Shown piece after piece: positions 1 through 8,974 of a stretch of DNA of 64,000 nt. This DNA comes from Planktomarina temperata RCA23 (lineage in GTDB: Bacteria; Pseudomonadota; Alphaproteobacteria; Rhodobacterales; Rhodobacteraceae), in the NCBI RefSeq assembly GCF_000738435.1, contig NZ_CP003984.1, positions 558,001 to 622,000 on the forward strand, given 5' to 3'. Made by a program: the position numbers and the translations under genes. The notes under the pieces were generated by a model, which ran no database searches, was not told the origin of the DNA, and saw only the letters and a program-made list of their open reading frames with translations. Every line of letters begins with the position of its first letter. The stretch's first letter is position 1.

Positions 1-142
1 AACTGTTTAAAACATGGGCATATTGCGCCGCTTGCTGCAAAAATTGGCCATGGGTGAGCGCCGTGCCATCTTGCATCTGCAAAAAGACAGTCGCCTGTCC
101 CGAATGTCGACCGAATAAGGCGTCATAAAGTGGATTGGCCAT
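1..142 (-). CDS. matB: Malonyl-CoA synthetase, N-terminal part (cut by window edge)
   Basis: Only the first 47 codons are in the window. The reading frame starts at the ATG on the complement of 140-142 and begins M-A-N-P-L-Y-D-A-L-F-G, followed by a stretch with D-G-T-x-L-T-H, the usual opening of acyl-CoA synthetases of the malonate type. The start lies one base after the stop of the malonyl-CoA decarboxylase gene, so both sit in one operon. Family role (known): ATP-dependent ligation of malonate to CoA in the cytoplasm. The pairing with the decarboxylase (matA-matB) supports malonate use as a carbon source and makes the call firmer than the short sequence alone would. The AMP-binding motifs lie outside the window. 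Confidence 0.72.
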   Translation of the reverse strand, partial: MANPLYDALFGRHSGQATVFLQMQDGTALTHGQFLQQAAQYAHVLNS

Positions 143-143
143 G

Positions 144-1391
144 TCACTTCCCTGTTATTTTGGTCCTCACTGAGGCGCAAAGCGTGCGCACGGGGGCCGA
201 GGCCACCACTGTTTTATCTTTAACAAATTGTTCGTGATTGTGGGAAATTTTTGCAAGATCGTAAAGGTAATTGACCATGGTTCCATTGGATTGTGCCAAG
301 CGATTGGCCGAGGTGTCCGCACCGGTGTGCACCGCGTGAATGCGCGCACCATTGCCCAGATGAAACCGTGCTACGGGATCATAGGGGCTGCCATCGGCGG
401 TCTTGGCTTCCAGCAAATAATAGGCTGCGAGCGAGGCGCTTTGATTTTCGATGCCCTTGGCCAAATCCGCTTGTTTCAACCAGCGGTTTAGGCTTGGGAT
501 CGGCGATAGGGTGACAAATGTGGACAGCCCCGGCAAATCCTGCGCCAAGTCGGCGGCCACTTGTTTGATCAAGGAATTGCCAAAAGAAATGCCGGCCAAC
601 CCCGCTTGGCAATTGGAGATGGAATAGAAAACGGCCGTATCTGCATCGCCGGCGCTGATGGCTTCGCGCTCATCTGTCAGCAGGTCTTGGATAGAATTGG
701 GAATGCCTTTGGTCAGCGCAACCTCCACAAAGATCAGCGGTTCATTCGGCATGGATGGGTGGAAAAATCCAAAGCAGCGCCGATCTTCAGGCTTAAGTCT
801 GCGGCGCAAATCATCCCAACTGTCGATGGCATGCACGGCCTCATAGGCAATGATTTTTTCCAAAATATCGGCGGGGCTGCTCCAATTTATTGGGCGTAGC
901 ACCAAGAAACCACGGTTAAACCAGGAGGCGAAAAGGTGCTTGAGATCCACATCTAAGGGCCCCAAATCGGGCCGGTCTTTGATGACCTGTAGGAGGTCTT
1001 TGCGCAGTTGCACCAATTGCCCCGTTGCACCAGGCACCTGATTGAGCCGCCGGGCCAGCTCTTGGCGTTTTGGCTCGCTGGCGATGGCAAAGCTGCGATA
1101 GCTGTCTTTGTTGGGATCGGCTTTATAGGCTTTCAGGGTTTCGATCACCTCTTCGGGATCAATTTCAAGCTCATGGGTCATGAACTCGAAAAAGGCCAAT
1201 TTTTCATTTGCATTCATCGTCTCATAACGATCGAGAACAGTATGGGCCATGGCCACGCCAGAGACCTCGCCAATACTGCCCAAAAGCGCACGGGCCAGAT
1301 CGGTGGTGCTGCGCCCCTCAGCCTCTTTGGACAGGAATTTTTGATAGCGGCGTTCAAAAAGCGTCGAGACCAACTCGCTGAAGAAACTCAT
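144..1391 (-). CDS. matA: Malonyl-CoA decarboxylase
   Basis: 415 aa, the expected size. The enzyme converts malonyl-CoA to acetyl-CoA and CO2. Family marks are the C-terminal H-L-G-N-G-A block followed about 25 residues later by M-V-N-Y-L-Y, which carries the active-site region of malonyl-CoA decarboxylases, and the central F-F-H-P-S-M-P-N-E-P-L-I-F-V-E-V block. The N-terminal part is the helical domain of the family. It is followed after one base by matB, so malonate is probably activated and decarboxylated by products of one transcript. No clear Shine-Dalgarno is seen before the chosen ATG, so the start is less certain than the identity. The 222 bases upstream (1392-1613) contain no convincing gene. 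Confidence 0.9.
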   Translation of the reverse strand: MSFFSELVSTLFERRYQKFLSKEAEGRSTTDLARALLGSIGEVSGVAMAHTVLDRYETMNANEKLAFFEFMTHELEIDPEEVIETLKAYKADPNKDSYRSFAIASEPKRQELARRLNQVPGATGQLVQLRKDLLQVIKDRPDLGPLDVDLKHLFASWFNRGFLVLRPINWSSPADILEKIIAYEAVHAIDSWDDLRRRLKPEDRRCFGFFHPSMPNEPLIFVEVALTKGIPNSIQDLLTDEREAISAGDADTAVFYSISNCQAGLAGISFGNSLIKQVAADLAQDLPGLSTFVTLSPIPSLNRWLKQADLAKGIENQSASLAAYYLLEAKTADGSPYDPVARFHLGNGARIHAVHTGADTSANRLAQSNGTMVNYLYDLAKISHNHEQFVKDKTVVASAPVRTLCASVRTKITGK

Positions 1392-1613
1392 CGTGCGGGC
1401 CCGCGCAGAGGGTTGCGATGCCCGGAAACATCACCACCGCGTTTTGGCAAGCTTTGGGCTGCGCGCGCGGCGGGCAGTGTCAGAACATTTAAGATCATAG
1501 CTTTTCCAGACGTATCTTGCCACGCAGAACTCTGGCAGCCTCAAAAACTAGTCCCACGCATCGCGCCCTTGGTCAATAATCTTTCTACAAGATCTCCTGT
1601 GTTGGAGGCTTGC

Positions 1614-3278
1614 TTAGCCTAAGAGCCGCCGCGCGATGACCTGCGCTTGAATTTCCCCTGCGCCTTCGAAGATGTTTAAGATGCGCGCATCACACAGAAC
1701 ACGGCTGATCTTATATTCCAATGCGAACCCGTTGCCGCCATGGATTTGCAGCGCGTTATCTGCGGCCGCCCAGGCGACACGCGCCCCCAGAAGTTTGGCC
1801 ATGCCCGCCTCTATGTCGCAGCGCCGACCCTCATCTTTTTCGAAGGCACTGAAATAGGTCAATTGCCGCGCCACCGTCAGCTCCACCGCCATCATTGCCA
1901 ATTTATTGGCCACGCGGGGAAAGGCGATTAGAGATTTGCCAAATTGTTTGCGATCCATGGCGTAACGATAGGCCAGATCAAGCGCCGATTGGGCCACCCC
2001 CACCGCCCGCGCGGCTGTCTGAATACGGGCGCTTTCGAAGGTTTCCATCAACTGCTTAAACCCTTTGCCGGTTTGCCCGCCCAAAAGGTTTTCCCCCTTC
2101 ACCTGAAACCCATCAAAGGCCAGCTCATATTCCTTCATACCGCGATAGCCCAGAACCTCAATCTCACCACCGGTCATGCCGTCACTTGGGAAAGGAACTT
2201 CGTCGGTGCCAGGCGTTTTTTCGGCCAGGAACATGGACAGGCCCTTGTAATCTGTGGTGTCTGGATCCGTCCGGGCCAGCAACGTCATGACATGGGTGCG
2301 CGTGGCATGGGTGATCCAAGTCTTATTGCCGGTCACGCTCCAATCGTCTCCTGATTTGACGGCGCGGGTGCGCAGGGCGCCAAGATCGGATCCGGTATTT
2401 GGCTCGGTGAACACCGCTGTGGGCAGTTTTTCCCCACTGGCCAATGCGGGCAGCCATTTTTCTTTCTGCGCTTCTGTCCCGCCGGCGATAATCAATTCCG
2501 CGGCAATTTCGCTCCGCGTGCCGAGCGAGCCAACACCGATATAGCCCCGAGACAATTCTTCGCTGACCACGCACATTGAGGCTTTTGACAGGCCAAACCC
2601 ACCATATTCCTCCGGGATGGTCAGGCCAAAGACGCCCATTTCGGCCAGCTCATCAATGACCTCCATCGGGATCAGCTCATCTTTTAGGTGCCATTCATGG
2701 GCGAAGGGCTCGACCTTTTCGATGGCATAGCGGCGGAATTGTTCGCGGATCATCTCAAGTTCTTCGTCCAGGCCAGAGGCCCCGAGGATCGTATTGGCTT
2801 CAAATTCCTGCATGAGGGCCACCAGGCGCAACCGCGCGGCTTGTGTATTGCCGTCCCGTGCCAGCTGGGCCGCAGCGCCGGTTGTCAGCGGAGCGGCCGC
2901 CTCAGCGGTCAGGCCCATGTCTTGCAGGCGAATGACTTCGGTCTGGTTCATCGCAATGCCACCGGTCAATTGGCAAAGATATTCGCCAAAAGCGATTTGG
3001 TGAATAAGCTGTTCGGTCTCACCGAATTTTTGCTGCGCTTGCAAAGCCTCGGCCCAGCTTTGCATTTGCTCGAGACTTTGCACATAGGTGGCCAGCCACG
3101 CAAAGCCATGCGCTGCGGTTTGATGTTCTTCAATCAGCGTGTTTTGGACCCGGCCATCAGCGCTGACCATGTCGCGCAGGCACATGCGTGCAGCCTCGCA
3201 GACCGCTTGAGCCGCAGGCAGAGCCTCGGCGGTGAGGGAGAGCAAATTTGGAAGAATTACCGGAGCCGTCATGTTCAC
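1614..3278 (-). CDS. mcd: (2S)-methylsuccinyl-CoA dehydrogenase
   Basis: 554 aa acyl-CoA dehydrogenase with an extra N-terminal domain of roughly 165 residues before the standard fold, which is the layout of methylsuccinyl-CoA dehydrogenase of the ethylmalonyl-CoA pathway rather than of ordinary 380-aa enzymes. The flavoprotein part shows the F-T-E-P-N-T-G-S-D FAD/substrate block, the R-x-Q-F-G-K-x-L region, Q-I-H-G-G-N-G-F and a C-terminal I-F-E-G-A-G-E-I-Q segment containing the catalytic-base region. Known role: oxidation of (2S)-methylsuccinyl-CoA to mesaconyl-CoA with electrons passed to ETF, whose genes are at 10.6-12.3 kb. It allows acetyl-CoA assimilation without isocitrate lyase. It stands alone, divergent from the TauE/SafE gene. 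The assignment rests on the long N-terminal domain and recalled similarity. Confidence 0.85.
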   Translation of the reverse strand: MNMTAPVILPNLLSLTAEALPAAQAVCEAARMCLRDMVSADGRVQNTLIEEHQTAAHGFAWLATYVQSLEQMQSWAEALQAQQKFGETEQLIHQIAFGEYLCQLTGGIAMNQTEVIRLQDMGLTAEAAAPLTTGAAAQLARDGNTQAARLRLVALMQEFEANTILGASGLDEELEMIREQFRRYAIEKVEPFAHEWHLKDELIPMEVIDELAEMGVFGLTIPEEYGGFGLSKASMCVVSEELSRGYIGVGSLGTRSEIAAELIIAGGTEAQKEKWLPALASGEKLPTAVFTEPNTGSDLGALRTRAVKSGDDWSVTGNKTWITHATRTHVMTLLARTDPDTTDYKGLSMFLAEKTPGTDEVPFPSDGMTGGEIEVLGYRGMKEYELAFDGFQVKGENLLGGQTGKGFKQLMETFESARIQTAARAVGVAQSALDLAYRYAMDRKQFGKSLIAFPRVANKLAMMAVELTVARQLTYFSAFEKDEGRRCDIEAGMAKLLGARVAWAAADNALQIHGGNGFALEYKISRVLCDARILNIFEGAGEIQAQVIARRLLG

Positions 3279-3434
3279 ATCCTATTTCTGCGATCGCGCG
3301 TTTATGCTTAAAGGGAAACCTAGGTTGTTTGCAACCGCAGCACAACTTTCATTCAAAAGAAAATGCTATTTTGAAGTATTATGTCGCAGTCGAATTGCAG
3401 TGCGGCGCCCGATGAGTGCCGTTATGCTGCCCAT

Positions 3435-4196
3435 ATGACCGATATATTGAGCCTGTATACGCTGGACTTACTTCTTTTGATTGCCGTCACAGCCGTGATT
3501 GCCGGGATGGTGAAGGGCATTGTTGGATTTGCCATGCCGATGATCTTTATCACCGGCATGACCATTTTCGTCGCTCCAGATTTGGCCTTGGGCATTTTGA
3601 TTCTGCCCACACTTGTCACCAATGGTTGGCAGGCGGGCCGACAGGGGTTTTCTGCGGCGCTCAAGTCGCTCTACGATCATCGGTGGTTTTTGGGTCTGGG
3701 TTACGGGGTGCTGTTGGCGACCACCCAGCTTGTCCCGCTTTTGTCACAGGATGTGTTCTTTCTCTGCCTTGGGGTTTTGGTTGTGGGATTTGCCAGTTTG
3801 ATGCTGAGCGGCTGGAAGCCCCAGGGGCGCAGCGGGGCGAGCCTGTCCTTTGCCTGTGCGGTGATTGCTGGCATTGGCGGTGGGATTTCTGGAGTTTGGG
3901 GCCCGCCAACGGTGATGTATCTATCCACCCATCAGCTGGAAAAGCAGGCACAGATGCGGGCGCAGGGTGTGATTTATGGCCTTGGTGCCGTGCTGCTGTT
4001 ATTTGGTCACCTCGGTTCTGGTATCGCAACACCGCAGGCATTGGGCCTCGGCGGCTTTGCGATTGTTCCGGCCTGTTTTGGCATATGGATCGGCTTTCAA
4101 ATCCAGGATCGTATCAACCAAAATATGTTCCGCATCGCGACCTTGAGCGTTTTAATCTTGGCGGGCCTGAATTTGATCCGCCGCGGGGTGATGTGA
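3435..4196 (+). CDS. TauE/SafE-family sulfite/anion exporter
   Basis: 253 aa integral membrane protein with about eight hydrophobic segments in two related halves. The first half has the G-M-V-K-G-I-V-G-F-A-M-P-M motif and the second has G-I-G-G-G-I-S-G-V-W-G-P-P, both typical of the TauE/SafE (DUF81) family, which moves sulfite, sulfoacetate and similar organosulfur anions out of the cell. The substrate cannot be told from the sequence. I chose the ATG at 3435 because the membrane domain begins right after it; the frame stays open upstream to 3381 but that extension is polar and unlike the family. The gene is divergent from mcd and convergent with pckA. Confidence 0.82.
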   Translation: MTDILSLYTLDLLLLIAVTAVIAGMVKGIVGFAMPMIFITGMTIFVAPDLALGILILPTLVTNGWQAGRQGFSAALKSLYDHRWFLGLGYGVLLATTQLVPLLSQDVFFLCLGVLVVGFASLMLSGWKPQGRSGASLSFACAVIAGIGGGISGVWGPPTVMYLSTHQLEKQAQMRAQGVIYGLGAVLLLFGHLGSGIATPQALGLGGFAIVPACFGIWIGFQIQDRINQNMFRIATLSVLILAGLNLIRRGVM

Positions 4197-4204
4197 TCGG
4201 CACT

Positions 4205-4230
4205 CCCGCAGCGAAACGCCCGCAGCGAAA
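4205..4230 (+). repeat. Tandem 14-bp repeat, two units, between convergent genes
   Basis: CCCGCAGCGAAA occurs at 4205-4216 and exactly again at 4219-4230, with a two-base spacer, giving two 14-base units that differ at one position. It lies in the 43-base gap between the ends of the TauE/SafE and pckA genes. No T-run or hairpin accompanies it, so there is no clear function. Confidence 0.6.
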
Positions 4231-4239
4231 TGGTCGAAT

Positions 4240-5841
4240 TTAACCGCCCAAGGCAATCGCACGCACGTCGTCGTCAATATAGGGCAGATACTGCTGGAAG
4301 TTTTCGCTGAACATTGCGACAAGCTTTTCGGCCTGTGCGTCATAGGCGTCTTTGTCTTCCCATGTCCGTCTGGGCTCGAGCAAGAGATCTGCCACGCCTG
4401 GCACTGAGGTTGGCACTTCAAAGCCAAAATTTGGATCAGTGCGGAATGTGCCATTGGCCAGCGTGCCATCGAGCGCGGCGCTGAGCAACGAGCGGGTGGC
4501 GCGGATCGGCATACGGCTGCCTTTTCCATATGCGCCACCTGTCCAACCCGTATTCACCAACCAGCAGGTTGCGCCATGTTTGGCGATTTTCTCGCGCAGG
4601 AGGTTGCCATAAACCTCAGGACGGCGCGGCATGAAGGGGGCGCCGAAACAGGTTGAGAAGGTCGGCTGCGGTTCTGTCACCCCGCGCTCTGTCCCGGCCA
4701 CTTTGGCGGTGAAGCCCGACAAAAAGTGATACATGGCCTGGGCCGGCGTCAACCGCGCAATCGGTGGCAAAACGCCAAAGCTGTCACAGGTCAGCATGAT
4801 GATATTCTTCGGATGCCCGCCAAGCGCCGTTGGTGAAGCGTTTGAGATGTATTCCAAAGGGTAAGCGCATCGCATATTGGCCGTTAGGCTGTCATCATCG
4901 AAATCCAGCTCTTTGGTTTCGGGATCATAGACCATATTCTCAATGACCGTGCCAAATTTCGAGGTGGTGGCGAAGATTTCTGGTTCGGCCTCTGCGCTGA
5001 GGTTGATGGTTTTGGCATAGCACCCCCCTTCAAAATTGAAGGTTCCGCGATCAGACCATCCATGCTCATCATCGCCAATCAATACGCGGGAGGGATCCGC
5101 TGAAAGTGTGGTTTTACCCGTGCCCGACAATCCAAAGAAAACTGCCGTATCCACGGGGTTTCCAGGGGCATGATTGGCCGAGCAATGCATCGGCATTATG
5201 CCTTTTTCAGGCAATAAGTAATTGAGCAGTGAGAAGACAGATTTTTTGTTTTCGCCCGCGTATTCCGTGCCGCCAATCAGGATGATCCGGCGGTCGAAAT
5301 TCATCGCGATAACCGTTTCAGAGCGGCAATTGTGGCGCTCAGGATTTGCTTGGAAGGAGGGGCAATTGATTACAGTCCAATCGGCTGTAAATTCTTCCAG
5401 CTCCTCCGCATCAGGCCGGCGCAACATATGGCGAATAAACAGCCCATGCCAGGCCAGCTCTGTCACCATGCGCACATCGAGGCGGTTGGCGGGATCTGCG
5501 CCGCCAAAGAGGTCTTGTACAAAATAATCGCGCCCCTGCATATGAGCGATCATATCCTCAAAGAGGGCCTCAAAACCCGCCTCTGACATTTCGGCATTGT
5601 TTTCCCACCAAATGCTATCAGCCACAGAGGCAGTTTTGACCACATGTTTGTCTTTTGGAGATCGGCCCGTGAATTTGCCAGTGGAGACCAAGAAGGCGCC
5701 GCCCTTACCAAGCTCGCCTTCTTTGCGTGCCAAAGCCTGTTCGATGAGCGTGGGTTCCAGCAGGTTATAATAGACAGTCCCCAGCCCAGTGATGCCTTGA
5801 TCTTCGAGGGTGAATTGGGGGTTTACGCGTCCATTGGTCAT
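4240..5841 (-). CDS. pckA: Phosphoenolpyruvate carboxykinase (ATP)
   Basis: 533 aa. Converts oxaloacetate and ATP to phosphoenolpyruvate, CO2 and ADP, the entry step of gluconeogenesis. It has the P-loop G-L-S-G-T-G-K-T-T at residues 237-245, the metal-binding [10 protein letters not shown] block about 20 residues later and the R-S-P-K-D-K substrate loop near residue 60, as in ATP-dependent enzymes. The start at 5841 is preceded by AGGAGC six bases upstream; the longer open frame to 5871 would place that ribosome site inside the gene. It is divergent from chvI, the usual order in Rhizobiales and Rhodobacterales, where ChvI-type regulators have been tied to pckA expression. The shared 277-base region probably holds both promoters. 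Confidence 0.97.
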   Translation of the reverse strand: MTNGRVNPQFTLEDQGITGLGTVYYNLLEPTLIEQALARKEGELGKGGAFLVSTGKFTGRSPKDKHVVKTASVADSIWWENNAEMSEAGFEALFEDMIAHMQGRDYFVQDLFGGADPANRLDVRMVTELAWHGLFIRHMLRRPDAEELEEFTADWTVINCPSFQANPERHNCRSETVIAMNFDRRIILIGGTEYAGENKKSVFSLLNYLLPEKGIMPMHCSANHAPGNPVDTAVFFGLSGTGKTTLSADPSRVLIGDDEHGWSDRGTFNFEGGCYAKTINLSAEAEPEIFATTSKFGTVIENMVYDPETKELDFDDDSLTANMRCAYPLEYISNASPTALGGHPKNIIMLTCDSFGVLPPIARLTPAQAMYHFLSGFTAKVAGTERGVTEPQPTFSTCFGAPFMPRRPEVYGNLLREKIAKHGATCWLVNTGWTGGAYGKGSRMPIRATRSLLSAALDGTLANGTFRTDPNFGFEVPTSVPGVADLLLEPRRTWEDKDAYDAQAEKLVAMFSENFQQYLPYIDDDVRAIALGG

Positions 5842-5992
5842 GCCATTGCTCCTGAGGCTTGCATAGTACACCCTGCCTTTAACATGCCATGGTGGACCAT
5901 CAACAGTATCGGCCGGGGTCGTTAGCGCAATCAGTGGCAGTTTGGCGCAATAAATTTTCTGACGATGGCAAAATTAACGTCATGGAAGCGAA

Positions 5993-6104
5993 TTGCCGAT
6001 CATAGTGCTGCGAGTTTGAGGCTGATTCGTAGTTACATGTTGCACAGATCGGCAAAACTAAAGAAAGTGGTGGCAGATATCAGTGTTAAAATGTTGAGCC
6101 GATC
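5993..6104. promoter_or_regulatory. Candidate operator region between pckA and chvI
   Basis: Three copies of the heptamer GCCGATC lie in the divergent intergenic region: 5995-6001 (+), 6047-6053 (inverted) and 6098-6104 (+), 52 and 51 bases apart, about five helical turns each. The first two extend to a 9-base inverted pair, TTGCCGATC at 5993-6001 and GATCGGCAA at 6047-6055. This spacing would suit a looping or multi-site regulator, possibly ChvI itself. The heptamer also occurs inside coding sequence nearby, so chance is a real alternative. Confidence 0.25.
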
Positions 6105-6118
6105 AGAGGACGATACCC

Positions 6119-6820
6119 ATGCCAAGAATAGTTCTTGTCGATGATGATCGCAGTCACATGATGTCTCTCTCCATGATGCTTGAAGCGGAAGGGTTTGAAG
6201 TTGAATGCCATTCCGATGGGCTTGCCGCTTGGGAGTCTTTGTCAAAGTCCTTGCCCGATATTTTGGTGCTGGACGTCAAGCTTCCAGGCCTCGATGGCAT
6301 GGATGTGGTGCAGCGGCTGAGGCATGTGTCGAACATCCCCGTGATGTTTTGCACCACAAAAGAGGATGAGATTGACGAAGTGTTGGGCCTGCGCATGGGG
6401 GCCGATGATTATGTGAAAAAACCAAGTTCACCAAGGGTCTTGCTCGAACGTATCCGCGCGCTTTTGCGACGATGGGACGTGCTGGGGGGCGATCAAGCTT
6501 TAGAGGCGGACGAGACGACCATCATGGTGCGTGGTCCTTTGTCGATGGACCCGATGCGCCACGGGGTGACTTGGCGCGGCATGGCCGTTGCGTTGACCGT
6601 GACGGAATTTGCTTTGCTGAAGACGCTGGCGGTCAGGCCGGGCTTTGTCAAAAGCCGCGATCAACTGATGGATGTGGCCTATGATGATCAGGTCTATGTC
6701 GATGACCGAACAATAGACAGCCATATCAAACGGCTGCGAAAAAAGATGCGACGGGTAGACGGAGACTTTGATGCAATTGAAACACTCTATGGTATCGGTT
6801 ACCGATATAATGAAGCCTAA
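6119..6820 (+). CDS. chvI: ChvI-type response regulator (OmpR family)
   Basis: 233 aa, cytoplasmic DNA-binding regulator. The receiver domain (about residues 1-118) keeps the acidic pocket D8-D9-D10 and the phospho-acceptor D52 in V-L-D-V-K-L-P-G, a conserved Thr in F-C-T-T-K-E-D-E and the late Lys-Pro pair. The C-terminal winged helix (about 135-230) ends with the usual D-x-R-T-I-D-S-H-I-K-R-L-R-K-K and G-I-G-Y-R-Y. A good ribosome site (AGAGGA) precedes the ATG. One oddity is K-K-P-S-S where most ChvI proteins have K-P-F-S. It is divergent from pckA and 35 bases upstream of the sensor-like gene. The regulator thus looks able to be phosphorylated, unlike its partner, which lacks the phospho-donor histidine. 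Confidence 0.88.
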   Translation: MPRIVLVDDDRSHMMSLSMMLEAEGFEVECHSDGLAAWESLSKSLPDILVLDVKLPGLDGMDVVQRLRHVSNIPVMFCTTKEDEIDEVLGLRMGADDYVKKPSSPRVLLERIRALLRRWDVLGGDQALEADETTIMVRGPLSMDPMRHGVTWRGMAVALTVTEFALLKTLAVRPGFVKSRDQLMDVAYDDQVYVDDRTIDSHIKRLRKKMRRVDGDFDAIETLYGIGYRYNEA

Positions 6821-6855
6821 GCCCCAATCTTTGCCCATATTTTTGTGCGGTTTGG

Positions 6856-8508
6856 ATGGTCGCAATGAATGATCTCATCGTCTACCGCCGAAACCGATGG
6901 TTTATGGGGCTTCTCCTATCGCCCATGACCCGCCGGATCACATTTTTCCATCTGCTGGTGCTTTTGCTGCCAGCCGTGGGCGCGTTTTGGCTGCTGCAGC
7001 TCCACCCTGACGACCGCGATGTCAAACGGGCGCAATTGACTTCTGAGGTGCTTTTGCTTGCGCAGGTGGTTGAGGGGCGATTGCCGCATCGCGTGCCGGT
7101 GGATTTTGTGCAAGGTGACGGGGTGGATCTTGACGGGCTGTTTGACAAGCTCACCTTGCCTGCCGGTGCTGAGGTGATCGCCTTCGGCCCGCTGGGGGAA
7201 CAGCGAAGCCTCACGCCAGGAAACAGCCTTAAGGCGCAACCTGCCATGGCCCTCCCCCGCGCCTGGCCCGTCTGGCTTGGACCGTCGTCACCTGTACTGT
7301 TGGATCATTTGGCGGAAATTTATCGGCAAATCTCTCCGCAGGTGACCAAGGCGCTGGATCGGTCGGACGGGGTGGCGTCGATGATTGCGGCGGTGCGAAA
7401 TGGCCCAGGGTTCCCGCGACATATCCAGAGTCAAAGCAGCGAGTCCGAGATCTGGGTGGCGGTACCGATCCTGCATCGTCAGGAGATGGTGGGTGGCATT
7501 GTTCTTGGATATCCAGGCAAGGCTGGCGATCCGGCGGGGCGGAAGATGGTTCTGGAATTGGCCTTGCGCTTGCTTTTAACAGCCGTGGCTCTTGCGATTG
7601 TTCTTTCGGTGGTGAGCGCTTGGGTGATGTTCGGACCGGTCAACCGCATGGCGGACTCTGTGGAGCGGTTTTCTAATCAGCTGCGCCACGGTGTTGCCGC
7701 CAAAAATATCACAGCGCCTAATTTGCCGCAGCGCAGAGACAGTATTGGTCGTCTGTCCGAGGCGCTGCACCATACAATCGGCGCGCTTTTCATACGCATT
7801 AGAGAGGCAGAGGCCGCTGTCGCAGAGGTGACGGGCGAAATCAACAACCCGATGGCCTCGATGAAATCCGCGATCAAAGCTCTGCGTCTTCAAAAGGACC
7901 CTTCGGCATCGGCAAAACTGTTGGATGTGATTGACAATGATTTGCTGCGATTGGAGCGGGTGACCGCTCCGCTCACCCAGGCGGCGGCGCCTGCACCGGC
8001 AGTTGCCAAAGAGGTGCCAAGGCCCAAGATGGGCAAGAAGGAAAGGTTTGAACTGATTTCACTGATTACGTCCCGGGTGGCGGCGCTGCGCCCCTCCGCG
8101 GTTACTCGCGGTCTTGTCTTGACGCAATCGACACCAAAAGTGCCTGTGATCATTGAGGGCCTGCCCACGAGTGTGGGCTCGATCCTGTCGGCTTTTCTGT
8201 CGAATGCCATTCAAAGATGCGCCTGGGGGGACGAGATTCGGATCTGGACGCGGATTCAAGATGGCATGGTTTTGGTCGTGGTCGAAGACACAGGCCCACC
8301 GTTGCCGGAGGGTTTGAGCCAAACCCTATTTGGGACCGGAAACTTGCCCACATTGGGCGATCAGGGCGTGGCCGAGTTTACTGCGGGTCTTGCGGAGGCG
8401 GCACAGATCGTTGCGGCCCATTCAGGGGTCATTCGCGCAGAACCGGTTCAGCCTGCTGGCGCGGGGCAGGCGTTTGGGGCGCGCTTTTTGTTTGGCCTGC
8501 CGGTGTGA
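6856..8508 (+). CDS. ChvG-like sensor protein lacking the phospho-accepting histidine
   Basis: 550 aa. Layout is that of ChvG: an N-terminal membrane helix (about 28-48), a periplasmic stretch of about 185 residues, a second helix (about 236-256), a HAMP-like linker, a dimerisation helix pair and an ATPase-like C-terminus. In the H-box, where ChvG has D-V-S-H-E-I-K-N-P-L, this protein reads E-V-T-G-E-I-N-N-P-M; the codon at 7834-7836 is GGC, so residue 327 is Gly, not His. The ATP-binding part is also eroded: the N-box reads F-L-S-N-A, the G1 box E-D-T-G-P-P-L-P without the second Gly, and the G2 box has no G-L-G-L. The frame is intact, so it is a pseudokinase, not a broken gene. Position after chvI and before hprK makes orthology with chvG likely. 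A start at a later Met is possible. Confidence 0.8.
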   Translation: MVAMNDLIVYRRNRWFMGLLLSPMTRRITFFHLLVLLLPAVGAFWLLQLHPDDRDVKRAQLTSEVLLLAQVVEGRLPHRVPVDFVQGDGVDLDGLFDKLTLPAGAEVIAFGPLGEQRSLTPGNSLKAQPAMALPRAWPVWLGPSSPVLLDHLAEIYRQISPQVTKALDRSDGVASMIAAVRNGPGFPRHIQSQSSESEIWVAVPILHRQEMVGGIVLGYPGKAGDPAGRKMVLELALRLLLTAVALAIVLSVVSAWVMFGPVNRMADSVERFSNQLRHGVAAKNITAPNLPQRRDSIGRLSEALHHTIGALFIRIREAEAAVAEVTGEINNPMASMKSAIKALRLQKDPSASAKLLDVIDNDLLRLERVTAPLTQAAAPAPAVAKEVPRPKMGKKERFELISLITSRVAALRPSAVTRGLVLTQSTPKVPVIIEGLPTSVGSILSAFLSNAIQRCAWGDEIRIWTRIQDGMVLVVVEDTGPPLPEGLSQTLFGTGNLPTLGDQGVAEFTAGLAEAAQIVAAHSGVIRAEPVQPAGAGQAFGARFLFGLPV

Positions 8509-8512
8509 TGTC

Positions 8513-8974
8513 ATGAGCTTTGAGGCTTGGAGAAATTACAGCAATGACGATGAGGCGTTGCTGTTGCATGGCTCCGCCGTGTCGGTCGGCGGGAGCGGGT
8601 TGTTGATATTAGGTCCTTCAGGCGCCGGCAAATCCAGCCTCGCGATTGAAATGCTGGCGCTTGGGGCGCAGTTGGTTTCAGATGATCGCGTCTGGCTGCG
8701 CGCTTCGCAAAATGGGTTGCTCCTTCAGGCGCCTGACGCCATCGCAGGGCGTATCGAGGCGCGCGGTCTTGGCCTTATATCCTGCGCGCATAGGTCCGAG
8801 GCGTCCCTAAAATTCTGCATAGATCTGTCACAATATAGTGATCGCCGCTTGCCTTTTGTTCAAGAAGTCACAAGATTGGGTCATACAGTTTCGGTTATTC
8901 CCGGTGGGCCGGACGTGCCGCGGGCTGCGGCGCTCCTGCTTTTGCTTCAAAATGGATTTGCAGCCTATGACTGA
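8513..8974 (+). CDS. hprK: HPr kinase/phosphorylase, short alphaproteobacterial form
   Basis: 153 aa, only the catalytic domain of HprK; the N-terminal half found in Firmicutes is absent, as is normal in alphaproteobacteria. It phosphorylates and dephosphorylates the regulatory serine of HPr. The P-loop G-P-S-G-A-G-K-S is at residues 34-41, followed by the conserved D-D-R region (V-S-D-D-R-V) and the E-A-R-G-L-G-L-I signature used in dephosphorylation. The ATG is four bases after the sensor stop; the frame is open further upstream but overlaps that gene. Its end overlaps rapZ by eight bases. Its target HPr, with a matching Ser45, is encoded three genes downstream. Confidence 0.92.
   Translation: MSFEAWRNYSNDDEALLLHGSAVSVGGSGLLILGPSGAGKSSLAIEMLALGAQLVSDDRVWLRASQNGLLLQAPDAIAGRIEARGLGLISCAHRSEASLKFCIDLSQYSDRRLPFVQEVTRLGHTVSVIPGGPDVPRAAALLLLLQNGFAAYD

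Noticed and set aside
1008-1622. 204-codon plus-strand frame over matA and the gap upstream
   Set aside because: Mostly antisense to malonyl-CoA decarboxylase; the part in the gap has no coding look.
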